From Kribbella catacumbae DSM 19601 (GTDB lineage Bacteria > Actinomycetota > Actinomycetes > Propionibacteriales > Kribbellaceae), in contig NZ_AQUZ01000081.1 of the NCBI RefSeq assembly GCF_000372465.1, positions 501 through 34,826 of the forward strand: a stretch of DNA of 34,326 nucleotides, in the 5' to 3' direction. Under the pieces are notes generated by a model that worked only from the letters and a program-made list of their open reading frames with translations, made no database searches and was not told where the DNA came from. A program made the position numbers and the translations under genes. Shown in pieces: positions 15,660 to 22,669 of this stretch (positions are counted from its first letter, which is position 1; every line of letters begins with the position of its first letter).

Positions 15660-15695
15660 GGGCGCTGGCCTTTCCCCCACCCGAGGCCAGCGCCC
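15660..15695. terminator. Bidirectional terminator between ugd and the cupin gene
   Basis: A perfect 12-bp stem GGGCGCTGGCCT / AGGCCAGCGCCC with a 12-base loop lies 22 bp after ugd and just past the convergent cupin gene. In the plus direction a T-rich stretch precedes rather than follows it. Confidence 0.85.
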
Positions 15696-15700
15696 GGGCC

Positions 15701-16192
15701 TCAGCCGACAGGTAGTTTCGCGAACGGAGGCGGGCCGAGGATCACGGTGGTGCCGGTCTCGCGGGCCAACTGCTCGATCTTGCGGAAGTCGACCTTGTGA
15801 TCGGCCCCTTCGACGTACGGCTCACTGGCGCCGAGGAAGAACTCCTGTCCGACACCCGGCGTGACCAGGCAGAGCGCCTTCGCCGTCTCGGACGTCACCA
15901 TGAACGCGTGCGGTAGCCCTCGCGGCACCATCGCCATCCCGCCCGGACCGACGCGATGTTCGACGCCGTCCAGGTGGAGCAGGACCTCGCCCTCCAGCAT
16001 GTAGAACGTTTCGTCCACCTCGGGGTGCAGATGGAGCGGCGTCACCTTGCCGCGCTCCAACCGGTTCTCGAACATCAGGTACCCCGCATCGGTCTCCTCG
16101 GCCGTTGCCAGCCATCGATGCACTCCACCGCCGGCGAACCACCGCAGGTCGCCATCATCCGCCGTCCTGACGATCGGCTCACGTCCACTCAT
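15701..16192 (-). CDS. Cupin-domain protein (quercetin 2,3-dioxygenase-like)
   Basis: A 163-residue single-domain cupin. Motif 1 gives the metal ligands His54, His56 and Glu61 in PLHLHPEVDETFYMLEGEV, and motif 2 gives His95 in PRGLPHAF. Such proteins bind Fe, Mn, Ni or Zn and act as small dioxygenases, isomerases or sensors. The substrate is not identifiable. I placed the start at ATG 16192, which has a GAGGTGGGG ribosome-binding site; the frame is open 11 codons further but those cover the operator. It is divergent from a TetR regulator across a 66-bp gap containing paired inverted repeats, so it is the most likely target of that regulator. Confidence 0.87.
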   Translation of the reverse strand: MSGREPIVRTADDGDLRWFAGGGVHRWLATAEETDAGYLMFENRLERGKVTPLHLHPEVDETFYMLEGEVLLHLDGVEHRVGPGGMAMVPRGLPHAFMVTSETAKALCLVTPGVGQEFFLGASEPYVEGADHKVDFRKIEQLARETGTTVILGPPPFAKLPVG

Positions 16193-16216
16193 TGTCCCCA
16201 CCTCTCTCGCTCTTAT

Positions 16217-16241
16217 GAGACACAAGTCTCACTACGAGACT
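16217..16241. promoter_or_regulatory. Operator for the adjacent TetR regulator
   Basis: Three alternating half-sites, GAGAC (16217-16221), GTCTC (16226-16230) and GAGAC (16236-16240), form two overlapping palindromes. The stronger is AGTCTC-ACTAC-GAGACT with perfect 6-bp arms. They fill the spacer between the divergent cupin and TetR genes, directly upstream of the TetR -10 box, and fit autoregulation plus cupin repression. Confidence 0.7.
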
Positions 16242-16245
16242 GGGG

Positions 16246-16251
16246 TATCAT
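16246..16251 (+). promoter_or_regulatory. -10 box of the TetR gene (leaderless)
   Basis: TATCAT ends 7 bases before the GTG at 16259. The overlapping palindromes lie where a -35 element would be. Confidence 0.5.
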
Positions 16252-16258
16252 CTGCGCT

Positions 16259-16885
16259 GTGTCAATACCCTACGAATCCGGCGGCCGCAGCCGGCAGAAG
16301 CAGCGCACCAGGGACGCCCTGGTGGCCGCGGCTCGCTCGATGGTCGCCGCCGGAGTGACGCCGACCATCGAGCAGGCGGCGGCAGCGGCCGAGGTGTCCC
16401 GCCCGACCGCCTACCGGTACTTCCCGAACCAGCGCGCCCTGCTCTCGGCAGCCCATCCCGAGACGGCGGCCGTGTCATTGCTGCCGGCGGATCCACCCAC
16501 CGATGTGAGCGAACGTCTGGCGGCCGTGATCGACGCGTTCATCACCGTGGTCGTCGAGACCGAGGACCAGCAACGCACGATGCTCCGCCTCGCCCTCGAA
16601 GCCGACCCCACCGAGCGCGCGGCTCTCCCGTTGCGCCAGGGCAGGGCGATCGGCTGGATCGAAGAGGCACTGGCGCCCCTGCACGACGAACTGCCCGCGG
16701 AGTCCGTCCACCGACTCGCGATCGCGATCCGGAGTGCTGTCGGGATCGAGGCCCTCAGCTGGCTGCTCGATGTGGCGAAGCTGCCACACGGAGAGGCGGT
16801 CCGGGTGATGAAGTGGTCGGCCCAGTCCCTGCTGGCCGCGACACTGGCCGGATCACCACCGCCGCTCGGTGATCGGATTGAATAG
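16259..16885 (+). CDS. TetR-family transcriptional regulator
   Basis: A 208-residue regulator. After a basic tip (SRQKQRTRDALVAAA) comes the TetR helix-turn-helix, with TIEQAAAAAEVSRPTAYRYFPNQRALL at about residues 36-62. The remainder is a helical ligand-binding domain with an E-rich stretch. The frame is open far upstream, but that part is the shadow of the cupin gene. GTG 16259 has a -10 box 7 bases before it, so the message is probably leaderless. It is divergent from the cupin gene with a shared operator and probably controls it; the inducer is unknown. The arfB-like gene begins 4 bp after its stop and may be co-transcribed. Confidence 0.88.
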   Translation: MSIPYESGGRSRQKQRTRDALVAAARSMVAAGVTPTIEQAAAAAEVSRPTAYRYFPNQRALLSAAHPETAAVSLLPADPPTDVSERLAAVIDAFITVVVETEDQQRTMLRLALEADPTERAALPLRQGRAIGWIEEALAPLHDELPAESVHRLAIAIRSAVGIEALSWLLDVAKLPHGEAVRVMKWSAQSLLAATLAGSPPPLGDRIE

Positions 16886-16889
16886 CTTC

Positions 16890-17315
16890 ATGGAGATCGG
16901 GTTGGTCGTGCGCCATGGCGTGGTCATTCCCGAGAGCGAGCTGTCTTGGCGGTTCTCCAGGTCGAGCGGCCCGGGTGGCCAGTCGGTGAACACCACTGAC
17001 AGCCGGGTGGAGCTCAGCTTCGACGTGGCGAGTACGGCGGCACTGAGCGAAGTACTGAAGGCGCGTGCGCTGGAGCGACTCGAGTCGCGGCTGGTGGACG
17101 GAGTACTGACTGTGACTGCGTCGGAACAGCGGTCGCAGTGGCGGAACCGGGAGGCTGCACGGACCCGGCTGGCCGGTTTGATCCGGGAGGCCATTGCGGC
17201 ACCGCCCCGGAAGCGGCGGCCGACCCGGCCGAGCAAGAACGCCGTACGGCGGCGGCTGGATGACAAGAAGCGCCGCGGCGACACCAAGCGCCTTCGGGGC
17301 CGGCCGACCGACTGA
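16890..17315 (+). CDS. arfB: Alternative ribosome-rescue factor ArfB (YaeJ-like peptidyl-tRNA hydrolase)
   Basis: A 141-residue protein with the class I release-factor catalytic domain: ELSWRFSRSSGPGGQSVNTTDSR, with GGQ at residues 29-31. No codon-recognition domain is present. The carboxy tail from about residue 103 is strongly basic (RKRRPTRPSKNAVRRRLDDKKRR), as expected for the ArfB tail that enters the empty mRNA channel of stalled ribosomes. It releases the nascent chain from non-stop complexes. I chose ATG 16890, which gives the normal family start; GTG/ATG codons just upstream are alternatives. It starts 4 bp after the TetR stop, with a weak ribosome-binding site, suggesting coupling. 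Confidence 0.9.
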   Translation: MEIGLVVRHGVVIPESELSWRFSRSSGPGGQSVNTTDSRVELSFDVASTAALSEVLKARALERLESRLVDGVLTVTASEQRSQWRNREAARTRLAGLIREAIAAPPRKRRPTRPSKNAVRRRLDDKKRRGDTKRLRGRPTD

Positions 17316-17350
17316 CCACCTTGCTGGCGTGCGGCGGCCCTTTGGGTAGT

Positions 17351-17356
17351 TAGGCT
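17351..17356 (+). promoter_or_regulatory. -10 box of the three-gene membrane-protein operon (leaderless)
   Basis: TAGGCT ends 6 bases before the GTG at 17363. No ribosome-binding site is present. A -35 element is not clear. Confidence 0.45.
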
Positions 17357-17362
17357 TCAGCC

Positions 17363-17986
17363 GTGCAGGAACCAACGGGGAGCGGTGACCGGGAGGAATT
17401 GCCGGCGCTGCAGGACATGAAGGTGCGCGGCCGGTCTTTGAAGACCTGGGGCTTCAGCGCGGCGGCGGTACTGCTGGCGATCTCGGCGGTGTTCGGCGGC
17501 CTGCGAAAGGCTGGCGACGAGACACCGCAGGTCGCGGCCGGTACGGCGATAGACGCTGGCCAGTTCGAGGTGACGATCCAGCGGGTGGTCACGGTCAAGG
17601 ACCTGAAGCCGCTGTTCCGGCCGGACGAGGGCGGCGCGCTGATCGCCGTGGTGACCAAGCTGAAGGTGACCGACGACACCGGCGTGACTCCGCCCAGCGA
17701 CCTGATCCAGCTGATCGGCGTACCAGGGATCAAGGACACCGACCGGCCGATCGGCACCACCAACCTTCGCGACCAGACGCAAGGCCCGGTGCTGACACCG
17801 GAGTACGGCGAGGATGTCGCCTACATCTGGAAGCTGCCCAAGGCGACCGAGCTGCCGACCGAGGTGAAGCTCACCGTGCAGCACTACGAGCACGTGCAGG
17901 AGTCGCTGCTCGACAGCCACGAGAAGTGGATGCCGGACAAGATCGCGGCCGAGAGCAGCGTCAAGGTGAAGGACAACACCAAGTGA
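17363..17986 (+). CDS. Single-pass membrane protein of unknown function, first of three
   Basis: A 207-residue protein: a short acidic cytoplasmic amino end, one membrane helix (about 29-48), and an extracellular domain of about 150 residues rich in beta-strands (GQFEVTIQRVVTVKD, ALIAVVTKLKVTDDTG, EVKLTVQHYEH). The layout and strand pattern recall DUF4352/telokin-like domains, but I cannot assign a family. GTG 17363 follows a TAGGCT -10 box by 6 bases and is probably a leaderless start; ATG 17417 (residue 19) is the alternative. Its stop overlaps the next start (GTGA), so the three genes 17363-19214 form a coupled operon of similar architecture. Confidence 0.75.
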   Translation: MQEPTGSGDREELPALQDMKVRGRSLKTWGFSAAAVLLAISAVFGGLRKAGDETPQVAAGTAIDAGQFEVTIQRVVTVKDLKPLFRPDEGGALIAVVTKLKVTDDTGVTPPSDLIQLIGVPGIKDTDRPIGTTNLRDQTQGPVLTPEYGEDVAYIWKLPKATELPTEVKLTVQHYEHVQESLLDSHEKWMPDKIAAESSVKVKDNTK

Positions 17987-18606
17987 GCGCGCCTCTGCCG
18001 TCCTTGGAGGAGGCCGCGCAGCGCGACAGCAGGCAGCGCAAGGTGCTGAACGTCGTCTTGGTGATCGTCGTACTGGTCGCGATCATCGGCCTGTACCGGC
18101 TGACGCCGACGCAGCAGGACATCCAGCAGCCGGTCGCGGTGAAGGGCATCGTCGGCAAGGCGGTCAAGACGCCCCGGTTCGAGCTGACCGTGCGCGGCGT
18201 CCAGGTCAGCAAGAAGCTGCGGGTCCCGCGATCGGCGCCGGATCGCGACTCACTGTCCGACTTCGTCGTCGTCGACGCGATCGTGAAGGCGACCCGGGAG
18301 CCGATCCACCTGAACAAGGTGTCGATCAAGGCCGCCGACGGGACCCTCTACCTCGGCGCCAACCGGGCCGGGCTCAACGAGACGGACCTGACCGGGTTCG
18401 AATTCGCACCGGACATCCCCGCCCACGGCTCGTTCGTGGTGGAGATGCCCGCCGATCAACTGCCGGGGGCGGTGCTGCAGGTGATGGAGAAGTCGATCTT
18501 CAACGATTTGGAGCCGCAGGCAACGATCCCGCTCGGGGTGGAGAAGGACCAGCTGGACGGGCTGCGGAAGGACGTGGCGATCCTGACCGCCGCGGACGAG
18601 TCATGA
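17983..18606 (+). CDS. Single-pass membrane protein, second of three (DUF4352-like)
   Basis: A 207-residue protein with a charged cytoplasmic tip, one helix (about 21-39) and an extracellular beta-rich domain (TPRFELTVRGVQVSKKL, SDFVVVDAIVKATREPIHLNKVSIKA) like DUF4352 immunoglobulin-fold proteins. The frame is open 19 codons upstream, but GTG 17983 overlaps the preceding stop in the GTGA arrangement and begins a normal amino end. The strand order resembles that of the preceding gene, suggesting duplication within the operon. The function is unknown. Confidence 0.75.
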   Translation: MSAPLPSLEEAAQRDSRQRKVLNVVLVIVVLVAIIGLYRLTPTQQDIQQPVAVKGIVGKAVKTPRFELTVRGVQVSKKLRVPRSAPDRDSLSDFVVVDAIVKATREPIHLNKVSIKAADGTLYLGANRAGLNETDLTGFEFAPDIPAHGSFVVEMPADQLPGAVLQVMEKSIFNDLEPQATIPLGVEKDQLDGLRKDVAILTAADES

Positions 18607-19214
18607 GCAGCGCCCGACGGGCCCGGCCGGGCTGGTTCCGCAAGAACACTCCGGCGTTGCTGTCGCTGGTCGTCGCCTTGCCGTTGGCCGGCTGGTGGAC
18701 GACACACTCCGACTACAAGTCCTGGTACGACGCCGAGCCGCGCGACGCGGTCAAGGTCGCGGCAGGCGGTACGGCGTACGCGGAGGCCACCTGGTACGCG
18801 GCGAGCGTCGAGGTGGACCCGCAGCCCAAGCGCTCCACCGACGTGCCGAAGCCGCTGCCGGAGGGTACGAGCCGGGTGCGGGTGTACTTCCGGATCCAGG
18901 TGGACGACGTGGCGAAGCTCGAGAAGGTGAGCGGCTGCCAGATCCACCTGCGGGCGCCGGACGGGCGAATCTGGGACGATGCGAACCTCGAAGACGAGTT
19001 CCAGGACCGGCCGACGGGCTGCACCGGTGGCTACGACGACAAGCCGGCCAGCTACCGGGATCCGAAGATCGCGCAGTACTACCTGAAGCCGGTGGCCGGG
19101 AAGCCGTTCGAGATCGTCGCGGTCTTCATCGTGCCGACCTCGGTGGCGTCGTCGGTCGAACCGACGATCACCTGGGCTACGAGACTTCCTGAGTATCTGG
19201 CATTCCCGAGGTAG
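18603..19214 (+). CDS. Single-pass membrane protein, third of three
   Basis: A 203-residue protein: basic tip, one helix (about 17-33), then an extracellular domain containing a cysteine pair (SGCQIHLRAPDG and RPTGCTGGY) and a strand-rich end (FEIVAVFIVPTS). It starts at ATG 18603 overlapping the preceding stop (ATGA). Its last 38 bp overlap the 3' end of the convergent polytopic membrane protein gene. The architecture matches the two genes before it, so the three may form one membrane-surface complex; no family is recognised. Confidence 0.75.
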   Translation: MSSARRARPGWFRKNTPALLSLVVALPLAGWWTTHSDYKSWYDAEPRDAVKVAAGGTAYAEATWYAASVEVDPQPKRSTDVPKPLPEGTSRVRVYFRIQVDDVAKLEKVSGCQIHLRAPDGRIWDDANLEDEFQDRPTGCTGGYDDKPASYRDPKIAQYYLKPVAGKPFEIVAVFIVPTSVASSVEPTITWATRLPEYLAFPR

Positions 19215-20556
19215 CCGCGCTCAGGTCGGCGACGCCCTTGTCCTCCTGCGGTCCCGCCGAGTGCGCCGCGTGCGTCCTGGTCCTGGGCCGCAGGTAGCCG
19301 GCCAGCCCGCCGATCATCCGGTCGTACGCCGCCGCCAGCAGGCTGACCTGGAGCATGATCTTCAGGCCGTCCGTGACCAGGTTCAGCGGCTCGTCGATCA
19401 CCATCCAGAACCGCAGCGAGTGCGGGCCGAACACGTAGTCCTTCAGGAAGATCCAGACCTCGCTGGCCAGGAAGGTCACCACCGCCCAGGCGAGGAAGTA
19501 GCCCAGCATCGGCCGCAGCCCGGACCGGACCACCAGCCGGAACGCGTCGGCCACCGGCGTCCAGCGGTCCTTCCAGTCCGACACCATCGAGTTGCCGGCC
19601 ACCCGGACGATCCGCGGCGTCTGCTGCCAGCGGTTGGTGATCCGGTCGAACCGCCAGCGCCGCTCGAGCTGCTCCGCCTTGTGCACGGCCCGGCCGTAGA
19701 TCACCGCGGTCATCGTGATCCACATCAGCGGCAGCACCGCCGCGCTCCACAGGTCACCGATGCCCGCGGCAACGAATCCGGTGACGGTGTCCCAGATCTC
19801 GCGCACCTTCTCGACGCCGAGCATGTGGTCGAGCACCCAGCCGTACCCGTCGTGCACCCAGGCGGAGATCTGCCGTTCCTTCAGCCAACTCTTCGGCGAC
19901 GGGATGAACGAGGACGCCTGGTAGATGACGACGAAGATCCACAGCGCCTCGAGGTAGGTGACGAACAACCGGCGTACCGGACCGCCTGAGTTCTTCCCCT
20001 TCCGCTTGAAGAAGAACCGCAGCAGGTACGCCGTGACGCCCAGACCGATGAACAGCCAGGTCGAGAGCGCCTGGAGTCCCGTCGAAGGCGCCGCCACCTC
20101 GCCGCCGTTGAGCACGGTCGCGACGGTGTCGTTGACCTTGTGGACGGCCAGTTGGTACTCGTAGTCGAGCGCTTCTTCCTGCAAGAACTTGTACGCGGCG
20201 TAGAACGCCAGGAACGGCAACAGAGCCGCCGCAAGCGCGTCGATCGGCCGGTGCTCTTTGCCGGGCTCCACGCCGTCAGGCGCCAGCATCCCCTCGGCCA
20301 CAGCCCGCCGATGGAAGGGCAGTTCGCCTCGCAGTACCAGGAACATGGCCACGTACATCGCCAGCGAAATGACAACCAGCAACGCCAGAAGGGCGATCCC
20401 GGCCGCTTCCGCCTTCGCCCCCGCCTGCACAGCCACCCACTGCAGCCCTCGATGCGCCAACTGCGCAATCAAGAACACCGCAAGCAACCGCGGCCAAGCC
20501 TTCCCGAACAAAGCCCCCGCGCGCCCCACCGTAGTGAGCAACGTCCCCGATTCCAT
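19177..20556 (-). CDS. Large polytopic membrane protein of unknown function
   Basis: A 459-residue membrane protein with roughly seven predicted helices, for example about 20-37, 50-70, 108-125, 165-185 and 208-225, more near 290-305, and a set near 375-395. Long amphipathic loops contain Trp-rich segments. No domain is recognised. The frame is open 27 codons further upstream, but ATG 20556 gives a better amino end, just before the first helix. The 3' end overlaps the third gene of the neighbouring surface-protein operon by 38 bp, and both encode membrane proteins, so they could act together. An inverted repeat CCACAGG...CCTGTGG (20582-20615) lies just upstream and may be regulatory. Confidence 0.75.
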   Translation of the reverse strand: MESGTLLTTVGRAGALFGKAWPRLLAVFLIAQLAHRGLQWVAVQAGAKAEAAGIALLALLVVISLAMYVAMFLVLRGELPFHRRAVAEGMLAPDGVEPGKEHRPIDALAAALLPFLAFYAAYKFLQEEALDYEYQLAVHKVNDTVATVLNGGEVAAPSTGLQALSTWLFIGLGVTAYLLRFFFKRKGKNSGGPVRRLFVTYLEALWIFVVIYQASSFIPSPKSWLKERQISAWVHDGYGWVLDHMLGVEKVREIWDTVTGFVAAGIGDLWSAAVLPLMWITMTAVIYGRAVHKAEQLERRWRFDRITNRWQQTPRIVRVAGNSMVSDWKDRWTPVADAFRLVVRSGLRPMLGYFLAWAVVTFLASEVWIFLKDYVFGPHSLRFWMVIDEPLNLVTDGLKIMLQVSLLAAAYDRMIGGLAGYLRPRTRTHAAHSAGPQEDKGVADLSAATSGMPDTQEVS

Positions 20557-20803
20557 CGCCACAAACCGGCAATCTACCTCCCCACAGGTCCCCCACCCCC
20601 CGATCACCCCTGTGGAAAACCAACCGCCCAACCCCACCCACCCGGATACACTCAGTTAGGAAGGACAGCAGGCGCGGCACCAGGCACCCACCACCGCATC
20701 ACGCACCCACCCAGCACCGCCGCACCACGCACCCCGGGCACCGCACACCCCGCCGCCGCCCCACAGCCACCCACCACCCAGGCCAGCCGCCTGCAGGTTT
20801 GGG
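20557..20803. other. Intergenic stretch with C-rich low-complexity DNA
   Basis: From about 20672 to 20795 the plus strand is built of CACCC, GCACC and CCACC units with very few T, giving strong strand asymmetry. The frames that stay open here are compositionally biased and I support no gene. The right end abuts the moaD-like stop; the left end holds the inverted repeat before the polytopic membrane gene. Confidence 0.6.
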
Positions 20804-21043
20804 TCAGCCGCCTGCGAAGGGTGGGAGGGCGTCGACAAGGGCGCCTTCGGAGAGGTCGGCGTCGAGGTCTACACGCTCGCCGTCGAGCAGGAATGTGCAG
20901 ATCCCGAGCACCCGGGCGAGCTCCGGCCGATCAACCGAAACCACACCCACGAGCTCCTTCACCGAACCCGCCTGAGCAGTCGCCGTGGACTCGCCCGCCG
21001 CGGCACGGGCGGCAGCGAAGTACCTGATGGTCACTTCCGGCAT
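20804..21043 (-). CDS. MoaD/ThiS-family sulfur carrier protein
   Basis: A 79-residue beta-grasp protein. It opens VTIRYFAAARAAAG, typical of MoaD, includes a hydrophobic core strand and ends in the diglycine AGG that is adenylated and thiocarboxylated by MoeB/ThiF-type enzymes. It may be the small subunit of molybdopterin synthase, serving molybdoenzymes such as the one encoded at 191-1354, or another sulfur carrier. No MoaE partner is in the window, so the exact pathway is open. It is divergent from glnR with a 161-bp gap. Confidence 0.88.
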   Translation of the reverse strand: MPEVTIRYFAAARAAAGESTATAQAGSVKELVGVVSVDRPELARVLGICTFLLDGERVDLDADLSEGALVDALPPFAGG

Positions 21044-21079
21044 GTGGGTCCGGCCTCACTAATCGGTTAAGTCTTCCGC

Positions 21080-21145
21080 TATTATGTCAGCTTGCTGTTG
21101 CTTCCAGTGTGACTCGGGCCCCCGGCAATGACGCCGCTGGGGCCT
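21080..21145 (+). promoter_or_regulatory. glnR promoter region and leader hairpin
   Basis: TATTAT (21080-21085) is a good -10 candidate without a clear -35. A stable hairpin with a GGCCCC-type outer stem and a CGGC/GCCG inner stem lies at 21117-21145, between this box and the glnR start. I did not find an obvious GlnR-binding site. Confidence 0.4.
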
Positions 21146-21204
21146 GACGTGCATAAGGACCGGGTCGCTCACCAGGGATCCGCCAACCAGCACAAGGAGA
21201 CAGC

Positions 21205-21915
21205 GTGAGTACGTTGCTTCTGCTGACGAACGCGCTGCAGGCTTCCACCGAAGTCCTGCCGTCGCTCGCCCTGCTGCCGCACCAGATCCGGATCCTGCCC
21301 GCCGAGGTCGCCGCCCTTGTGGACGCACCCGACGCCGACGCGGTCCTCCTCGATGCCCGCCGCGACCTGGTCACGGTCCGCGGGGCTTCCCGCCTGATCC
21401 GCACCACCGGGATCGACGTACCGCTGATCCTGGTCGTCACCGAGGGCGGCCTGACCGCGGTGAACGCCGACTGGGGCGCCGACGACGTACTGCTCGACAC
21501 GGCCGGCCCGGCCGAGATCGAGGCTCGCCTCCGGCTGGTGATCGGCCGCCTGGCCGCCGCTCGCAACGAGGACCCCGACACCTCACTGATCCGCAGCGGT
21601 GACGTGGTGATCGACGAGGCGTCTTACACAGCGAAGCTCAACGGACGCGCGCTCGACCTCACGTACAAGGAATTCGAGCTGTTCAAGTTCCTCGCGCAGC
21701 ACCCCGGCCGGGTGTTCACGCGAGAGCAGCTGCTGCAGGAGGTCTGGGGCTACGACTACTTCGGCGGCACCCGCACGGTCGACGTCCACGTACGCCGCCT
21801 GCGCGCCAAGCTCGGCCCTGAGCACGAATCGCTGATCGGTACCGTCCGCAACGTCGGCTACCGCTTCGTGATCCCGCCCTCGACCCAGCGCGAAACGGCC
21901 GACGCCACCGTCTGA
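21205..21915 (+). CDS. glnR: Global nitrogen regulator GlnR
   Basis: A 236-residue OmpR-family orphan response regulator closely matching actinobacterial GlnR. The start LLLLTNALQ-STEVLP, the segment ADWGADDVLLDTAGPAEIEARLRL and the winged helix HPGRVFTREQLLQEVWGYDYFGGTRTVDVHVRRLRAKLGPEHESLIGTVRNVGYRF are hallmarks. The receiver domain keeps Asp50 but lacks the usual acidic pocket and no histidine kinase is adjacent, consistent with phosphorylation-independent GlnR that works as a dimer. It controls nitrogen assimilation genes such as glnA and amtB. GTG 21205 has an AAGGAGA ribosome-binding site. A 25-bp tandem repeat begins at its final codons. Confidence 0.95.
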   Translation: MSTLLLLTNALQASTEVLPSLALLPHQIRILPAEVAALVDAPDADAVLLDARRDLVTVRGASRLIRTTGIDVPLILVVTEGGLTAVNADWGADDVLLDTAGPAEIEARLRLVIGRLAAARNEDPDTSLIRSGDVVIDEASYTAKLNGRALDLTYKEFELFKFLAQHPGRVFTREQLLQEVWGYDYFGGTRTVDVHVRRLRAKLGPEHESLIGTVRNVGYRFVIPPSTQRETADATV

Positions 21916-21995
21916 TCTCAGCCCGATCCCACCCGTCTGATCTCAGCCCGACGCCTGTCCGAGCTCAGCCCGACCCTTACCGTCTGATCTCAGCC
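21908..21995. repeat. Degenerate tandem repeat starting at the glnR stop
   Basis: CCGTCTGATCTCAGCCCGA occurs exactly at 21908 and 21933, in a diverged form at 21955, and again as a 16-base copy at 21980. The first copy includes the last codons and the TGA stop of glnR; later copies are non-coding. Spacing is 22-25 bp. Confidence 0.85.
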
Positions 21996-22095
21996 TGGAG
22001 CGGATTCCGGACTGGACCAAGACGCCGGGACCGGCTTGGGCAGAGCGTATCCTTGCTGCTACCGTGCGCATTCGGTCTTTCACGGAAGGTGACCG

Positions 22096-22401
22096 ATGGC
22101 GCACGTTGCTCCGACTTCGCATCGCCGAGGTGCTCACGCTTCACATCGCGGCGACCGGACTGACGGACCGATCCAGCCCACAACCTGGCTCGGCCTGACC
22201 TTTGCCCTGATCTTCGGCCTGGTCCTGACTGCCCGTTCCCACGTCGGCGTCCACGCCGCCGGCGTCACCCTGCTGGCCATGCTCCTGCCGCTGACCCTCG
22301 TCGTCTTCGGCATCGCCCTCCGCCGCGGCCACGGCTCCACCAAAGCAGCCCTGTCGACCGTCATCGCAGTCGCCTTGATCATCCTGAGTTTCCTGCTCTA
22401 G
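22096..22401 (+). CDS. Small membrane protein of unknown function
   Basis: A 101-residue protein. A His/Arg-rich hydrophilic start of about 28 residues is followed by three predicted hydrophobic segments (about 31-46, 52-73 and 84-101), the last reaching the carboxy terminus. I recognise no family. GGAAGG lies 6 bases before ATG 22096, a reasonable ribosome-binding site. It follows glnR on the same strand after 180 bp containing the tandem repeat. The function is unknown. Confidence 0.6.
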   Translation: MAHVAPTSHRRGAHASHRGDRTDGPIQPTTWLGLTFALIFGLVLTARSHVGVHAAGVTLLAMLLPLTLVVFGIALRRGHGSTKAALSTVIAVALIILSFLL

Positions 22402-22462
22402 CCAGTACGCCGACCGCTCACGCCCCTCCGCGAAGCCGAGCCGGGTCGGACGGGATCGGAGC

Positions 22463-22492
22463 GGATCGGATCGGATCGGATCGGATCGGATC
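22463..22492. repeat. GGATC pentanucleotide microsatellite
   Basis: Six perfect tandem copies of GGATC run from 22463 to 22492, with imperfect copies on both sides (from about 22452 and to about 22515). They lie in the 268-bp gap 22402-22669 between the small membrane protein and the convergent APH-type kinase gene. Apart from the array I see only a 50-codon GTG frame at 22525 that I do not accept as a gene. Confidence 0.9.
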
Positions 22493-22669
22493 GGCGGAGC
22501 TCGATCGGAGCGGACCATCTGGGGGTGTGGACCACCACCGGGTCTGGCGAACCGGTACCGGGTGGGAGAACAGCGCTCTTGAGCTTGTTCGGCTCGCGGC
22601 TCCGCCCGGAGTCGCACATCTTCCGCGACCTGTTGACCCGCGAGTACGGCGTACCGGCGCGTCGGCCGA

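Noticed and set aside
20657..20803. C-rich repeats as a possible CRISPR or protein-coding Pro/His-rich gene
   Set aside because: The units are irregular, there are no spacers of constant length, and the open frames lack a start signal.
21205..21915. Two-component system response regulator awaiting a partner kinase
   Set aside because: The sequence is GlnR, an orphan regulator, and no kinase gene is adjacent.
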